This document shows positions 8,165-11,004 of a stretch of 11,004 nucleotides of DNA, piece by piece; position 1 is the first letter of the stretch; each line of letters starts with the position of its first letter. This stretch comes from an uncultured Bacteroidales bacterium (GTDB lineage Bacteria; Bacteroidota; Bacteroidia; Bacteroidales; UBA932). The notes beneath the pieces are model-generated. The model saw nothing but the letters and a program-made list of their open reading frames with translations, did no database searches and was not told where the DNA came from. Position numbers and translations under genes: made by a program. The stretch is from positions 1 to 11,004 of the forward strand of contig CAKUYG010000062.1 of NCBI GenBank assembly GCA_934702165.1, read 5' to 3'.

Positions 8165-10588
8165 TCAGTCCTCCAAGGTTTTATCAAGATTGTGGAGGAG
8201 CTCCATACAATGGTATGATGTGGCTTTGTCCGAGGACTTCCTTCCTTTTACAAGCATCTTGCGCGCCCGCAACACATAACTATAGTAGTCAGACGGACGC
8301 AGCCGGTCCTCATGATACAAGGCTTCGGCTTCGCTGTATGCGGAAATGTCCTGGCTGATGGAGCGTCTTGAGGCGTTTTTTCCGTAAGGCACGGAGGCGC
8401 TGCCGCAGACGGCCTCCAGATAAGAGCGTTGCAGCTGCATCTGGGCAGCGCTGAGTTTACCGCCTTTCAACGGAGACCATACAGCGTTGAAAATCATCTC
8501 CATGCACTCTTCCGGAGTAAATGGGTCTGCAGATTTTGAAGCGCAGAGTTCTGTCTTTGCCGGGGCGCCCATCACCATCGTGAACACGTAGTCCCTTATG
8601 ACGGACGACATCGGTTCCGCCTGTGGGAAGTTGTCAAGTATGGACTTGTTGTCGAACCATTCAAGATCCTGCATTTCTCCAAGGATGAAATCCATGGCGC
8701 GTCTCTGGTAGTCCGCGTTTACCGGCTCGTAGTTCACTCCAGGGTCTGTTGACAGGCGCTCGTAGAGACGGATTCCGCCCACATATCCGTAGACATGACC
8801 TATATATTGCAGGTATTGGTTGAGTATGGCATTGTACAGCGAACGCCTGCGGCTGTAGTCTATGTCTTCGTCTTTCAGCCAGCCGTTCATTTTGGTCATG
8901 ATGTACTTCAAGTTGGATATGCCGTAGGTCGAGGCCCCGATGGCGTCATCGCTCAAGTCTTCCGTCTGGGAACGCGGGTCGATGATCTCGTCCTGCTGTT
9001 TGCCGTATCTGTAAAGCGGATCTTTTATGGCCTCTGACAGCCAGCGTGACGTGATCCTGTATTCGTCCTGCGGGTTGTCCGCGAATGTCGGTGTGTAGTT
9101 CCAGGCTGTCACGAAACGGTCGTATTGTCCGAACCTGGGCGGCGTCAGTTTGAGCCCTTTAAGTGAATCCTCCGGTTGGGCAACATAGTTGAATCTGGCA
9201 TAATCCATTATGGATGTGGTGGTTCCATATTTTTGTGTGTAAGTCGGAGAACGCAGAGAATCGAGCGGTACATTCGCCGATGCGCTCATATTGTGCATGA
9301 ATCCTAGGCAGTGCCCGATCTCATGGGAGACCACATACCGGAGCGCGTCGCCCGCTTTCTTGCCGTCAATGTATGCGTGGCGGGCCGCCGTGTCAACCTG
9401 GGAGGTCTGAACGAAAAGCCAGTTGTTGATCAGCTCCACAGCATCGTGGTAAAGATATACTGTGGCGTTTATGATCTCACCGCTCCGCGGGTCGGTCCAT
9501 GACGGGCCCATCGCGTTCTGGATAGGTATGGGGACATATCTCACGCTTGAGTATTTGAGATTGTCAGGATCGAACGACGGGTCGTCTTCCGGAAAGTCCA
9601 CGGCTTTTATCGCATCCCTGAATCCTATCTCGCCGAATATCTCGTTCCATTGCTCCACGCCTTCCTTTATATAGGGTTTCCATGATTCCGGGAATGCTGA
9701 ATCGATATAGAATACTATAGGTTTTTTCGGGGAGACTTTCTCTCCTCTCTTATATGCTTCTACATCAGATGGTTCCAGTCGCCATCTGTTGGCGTAATAT
9801 ATCTTCTTGCTTCCGGTGAACCCTTTGCCGTAAACCCGCTTTTCTGTCGGGAATATGGCTATGCGGCTGTCTACCAGCCTCGGCATGTAAGGTATAGAGT
9901 CAAGCAGAAGTATGGAACGGGTGACGGAAGCCGTGAACGGCAGATCCTTGTAGTTCACACCCCTGTCCGGGAGCGTGTACTTGTAGCTCAGAGAACTTTT
10001 GACGGAGACATTGTCATCAAATGCCTTTATGTCTTCTATGAACGAATCGCTCTTTCTGAATGTCTCATTGCGTTTTTTCTTGTCACTGGTGTTGTAGCTG
10101 TACCGGTCAAATGGCGAGAGTTTCTTGTCATCGCTGAGGAACAGGTCGGTAGCATTTATTACAACAACCGAAGAATCAGCATTATAACACTCCTTTTTGA
10201 AAAGCTTGAATATTGCGTTGAGGTCTGAATCCTCCTCGGACACCAGACGCATGGCAACATGGTCCGGCTCCTCGGTGAACACGAAATGCAGAGGATCTTC
10301 AGGCTTGCTGCCGCTGACCCCGTTCTTGTTGTCACTCGTAGCGCTGATGGTGGAGCCGAGAAGCATGTCCCTTCCGAAGAGCGTGCGGGGAATATCCATA
10401 TATACCTTACCTTCGCACAGATGCATCCGGAACAGGCCATCCGCGACTTTCCTCTGTTTTTCGAAGAGTTTATTGTACGTCGAATCTGCCTTTGCGGCCC
10501 CGGCCGGAGCGCCTGAGGCGAGCAATATCACCGGGCATGTGACAAGTGCCAGGACAAATGAGAGTTTGTGGTGTAGATTGAATTTCAT
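8165..10588 (-). CDS. exported zinc-dependent metalloprotease, metzincin type (DUF5118/DUF5117/Met-zincin)
   Basis: An 807-residue protein with a signal peptide (hydrophobic run FVLALVTCPVILLASGAPAG, likely cleavage after GAA near residue 32) and no lipobox, so periplasmic or secreted. The expected three-part architecture can be followed. A short N-terminal region (about 35-90, GKVYMDIPRTLFGRDMLLGS) corresponds to DUF5118. A beta-rich region (about 95-290) corresponds to DUF5117. The metzincin catalytic region begins near 291 (IVFYIDSAFPESW). The full zinc motif HEIGHCLGFMH is at 422-432, giving ligands His422, His426 and His432 and catalytic Glu423. The Met-turn SIMDY follows, with Met461 29 residues after the last His. 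Length is normal for the family. It should hydrolyse peptide bonds, but its natural substrate is unknown. It is the first gene of the operon, behind a candidate promoter at 10613-10644, and is followed after 3 nt by its degenerate paralogue. Confidence 0.95.
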   Translation of the reverse strand: MKFNLHHKLSFVLALVTCPVILLASGAPAGAAKADSTYNKLFEKQRKVADGLFRMHLCEGKVYMDIPRTLFGRDMLLGSTISATSDNKNGVSGSKPEDPLHFVFTEEPDHVAMRLVSEEDSDLNAIFKLFKKECYNADSSVVVINATDLFLSDDKKLSPFDRYSYNTSDKKKRNETFRKSDSFIEDIKAFDDNVSVKSSLSYKYTLPDRGVNYKDLPFTASVTRSILLLDSIPYMPRLVDSRIAIFPTEKRVYGKGFTGSKKIYYANRWRLEPSDVEAYKRGEKVSPKKPIVFYIDSAFPESWKPYIKEGVEQWNEIFGEIGFRDAIKAVDFPEDDPSFDPDNLKYSSVRYVPIPIQNAMGPSWTDPRSGEIINATVYLYHDAVELINNWLFVQTSQVDTAARHAYIDGKKAGDALRYVVSHEIGHCLGFMHNMSASANVPLDSLRSPTYTQKYGTTTSIMDYARFNYVAQPEDSLKGLKLTPPRFGQYDRFVTAWNYTPTFADNPQDEYRITSRWLSEAIKDPLYRYGKQQDEIIDPRSQTEDLSDDAIGASTYGISNLKYIMTKMNGWLKDEDIDYSRRRSLYNAILNQYLQYIGHVYGYVGGIRLYERLSTDPGVNYEPVNADYQRRAMDFILGEMQDLEWFDNKSILDNFPQAEPMSSVIRDYVFTMVMGAPAKTELCASKSADPFTPEECMEMIFNAVWSPLKGGKLSAAQMQLQRSYLEAVCGSASVPYGKNASRRSISQDISAYSEAEALYHEDRLRPSDYYSYVLRARKMLVKGRKSSDKATSYHCMELLHNLDKTLED

Positions 10589-10612
10589 TCGGAACTACTG
10601 CTTTAAAGTTCG

Positions 10613-10644
10613 CTAAGTTAAAAAGTAGGATCGAAAAAGTCAAG
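10613..10644 (-). promoter_or_regulatory. candidate promoter of the protease-SusCD operon
   Basis: On the minus strand CTTG (10644-10641) is followed after 20 nt by TAACTTAG (10620-10613). This is close to the Bacteroidota pattern TTTG-N19-TAnnTTTG, with one mismatch in each element and one extra spacer base. Transcription would start roughly 7 nt further on, leaving a leader of about 15-20 nt before ATG 10588. No Shine-Dalgarno sequence precedes that ATG, as is usual in this phylum. This is the best match upstream of the operon, but it is not a strong one. Confidence 0.4.
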
Positions 10645-10654
10645 AGAACAGTTT

Positions 10655-10667
10655 CCTATAATATAGG
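10655..10667. repeat. 13-bp perfect palindrome CCTATA-A-TATAGG
   Basis: The six-base arms CCTATA and TATAGG flank a single A. The palindrome lies about 10 bp upstream of the -33 element of the candidate operon promoter and about 47 bp upstream of the first plus-strand promoter. Its position suits a dimeric regulator, but short A/T-rich palindromes also arise by chance. Confidence 0.3.
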
Positions 10668-10713
10668 TATAAGGGAAGCATTTGATTTTTTTTCAAAAAA
10701 CGATTGCGGAGGG

Positions 10714-10744
10714 CTTGCAGGAAAGGAAATAATTTGTACCTTTG
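10714..10744 (+). promoter_or_regulatory. upstream plus-strand promoter (P1)
   Basis: CTTG (10714-10717) is followed after exactly 19 nt by TACCTTTG (10737-10744), a full match to the Bacteroidota -7 consensus TAnnTTTG and a 3-of-4 match to the -33 TTTG. A/T tracts at 10684-10700 lie just upstream, where an UP-like element would act. Initiation is expected near 10751, reading toward the right edge. Confidence 0.75.
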
Positions 10745-10802
10745 CATCCCCGAAAACGAGGAGGAGCGATAATCCGTCGGCTGTCTGAAAGGACGCTGAA
10801 AA

Positions 10803-10820
10803 AAATCTTAAAAAAGATTT
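10803..10820. repeat. A/T-rich inverted repeat overlapping the P2 -33 element
   Basis: AAATCTT (10803-10809) and AAGATTT (10814-10820) are perfect inverted arms around AAAA. The right arm overlaps the TTTG of the second promoter. It is more likely an A-tract upstream element than a terminator, since no U-run follows and a promoter does. Confidence 0.35.
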
Positions 10821-10848
10821 GCGGAATCAGAAAAAGTTCCTACCTTTG
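10818..10848 (+). promoter_or_regulatory. downstream plus-strand promoter (P2), ideal consensus
   Basis: TTTG (10818-10821), a 19-nt spacer and TACCTTTG (10841-10848) give a perfect match to the Bacteroidota vegetative promoter consensus. It lies 104 bp downstream of the matching element in P1. The bases just past both -7 elements are also alike (GCATCCCCGAAAACGAG against GCAATCCCAAACGAGAG). Tandem strong promoters of this sort are typical ahead of rRNA operons. Confidence 0.85.
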
Positions 10849-10854
10849 CAATCC

Positions 10855-11004
10855 CAAACGAGAGCGCGGGTGTCCGGAAGGTCCCGAGGGGGCCGGAAAG
10901 ACGGAAGAAGATCATTGAAAAGGTTGAGAAAGACAAGTACAAGCAAGTACCGAGAAAAGCAATAGAATCGAGAGCGTTGATTTCTTTGGAGGAATCATGG
11001 AAGC
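10855..11004 (+). other. probable 16S rRNA operon leader (gene begins beyond right edge)
   Basis: About 150 bases follow the expected P2 start without a convincing reading frame. They contain GATCATTGAAAAGG (10910-10923), resembling the boxA-like antitermination segment of Bacteroidota rRNA leaders. An A-rich purine stretch follows with the direct repeat CAAGTAC at 10934-10940 and 10944-10950. A weak hairpin could form between TCCGG (10873-10877) and CCGGA (10893-10897). The 16S 5' end itself (GAGTTTGATCCTGG) is not inside the window, so the call rests on the leader-like composition and the tandem strong promoters. Confidence 0.6.

Larger units (their letters stand above)
10589..11004. other. 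divergent intergenic region between SusCD operon and probable rRNA operon
   Basis: No convincing protein gene is seen in these 416 bases. The stretch is A/T-rich near its middle (T and A tracts at 10684-10700). It carries signals on both strands: a minus-strand promoter candidate and palindrome on the left, two plus-strand promoters in the centre, and a probable rRNA leader on the right. The two transcription units diverge from it. Confidence 0.7.

Noticed and set aside
10803..10820. Inverted repeat as a transcription terminator between P1 and P2
   Set aside because: The stem is only A/T-rich with one G-C pair, no T-run follows, and it overlaps the -33 element of a perfect promoter.
10988..11004. 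GGAGG followed by ATG at 10997, possible start of a protein gene
   Set aside because: Shine-Dalgarno use is rare in Bacteroidota, only eight bases remain after the A of the ATG to judge, and the preceding 150 bases look like an rRNA leader. It cannot be excluded fully without sequence to the right.

Overview
The window comes from a member of the Bacteroidota, most likely order Bacteroidales. Three things support this: a SusC/SusD outer-membrane pair, promoters of the Bacteroidota type (TTTG-N19-TAnnTTTG), and protein starts without Shine-Dalgarno sequences. Base composition is moderately G+C-rich for the group. I cannot name a genus from the sequence alone.

Layout. All six protein genes lie on the minus strand and read as one tightly packed operon. 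In transcription order they are: an intact HExxHxxGxxH metzincin (10588-8165); a paralogue of it that has lost the catalytic residues (8161-5918); a SusC/RagA-type TonB-dependent transporter (5925-2602); a SusD/RagB-type surface lipoprotein (2589-1213); a very small lipoprotein of about 70 residues (about 1232-1011); and a lipoprotein with two Calx-beta-like repeats and the start of a possible lipocalin-like domain (987 to beyond the left edge). Junctions run from an overlap of 20 nt to a gap of 23 nt, so no internal promoter or terminator is evident. From 10589 to 11004 there is no clear gene. This stretch holds a probable minus-strand promoter for the operon, a 13-bp palindrome, two plus-strand promoters of near-ideal Bacteroidota consensus 104 bp apart, and what looks like the leader of a ribosomal RNA operon whose 16S gene would begin just past the right edge.

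How it may work. SusC and SusD would form a lidded outer-membrane importer energised by TonB. No glycan-degrading enzyme is visible. The operon instead opens with an exported zinc metalloprotease and its dead paralogue, so a protein or peptide substrate (as for RagAB) is more likely than a polysaccharide. The two downstream lipoproteins could be surface accessory or binding subunits. The feature most worth following is the adjacent active and inactive metzincin pair: it suggests an enzyme with a pseudoenzyme partner, in which the second protein binds, regulates or presents substrate rather than cutting it. The substrate, the interaction and the cell location are all inference.
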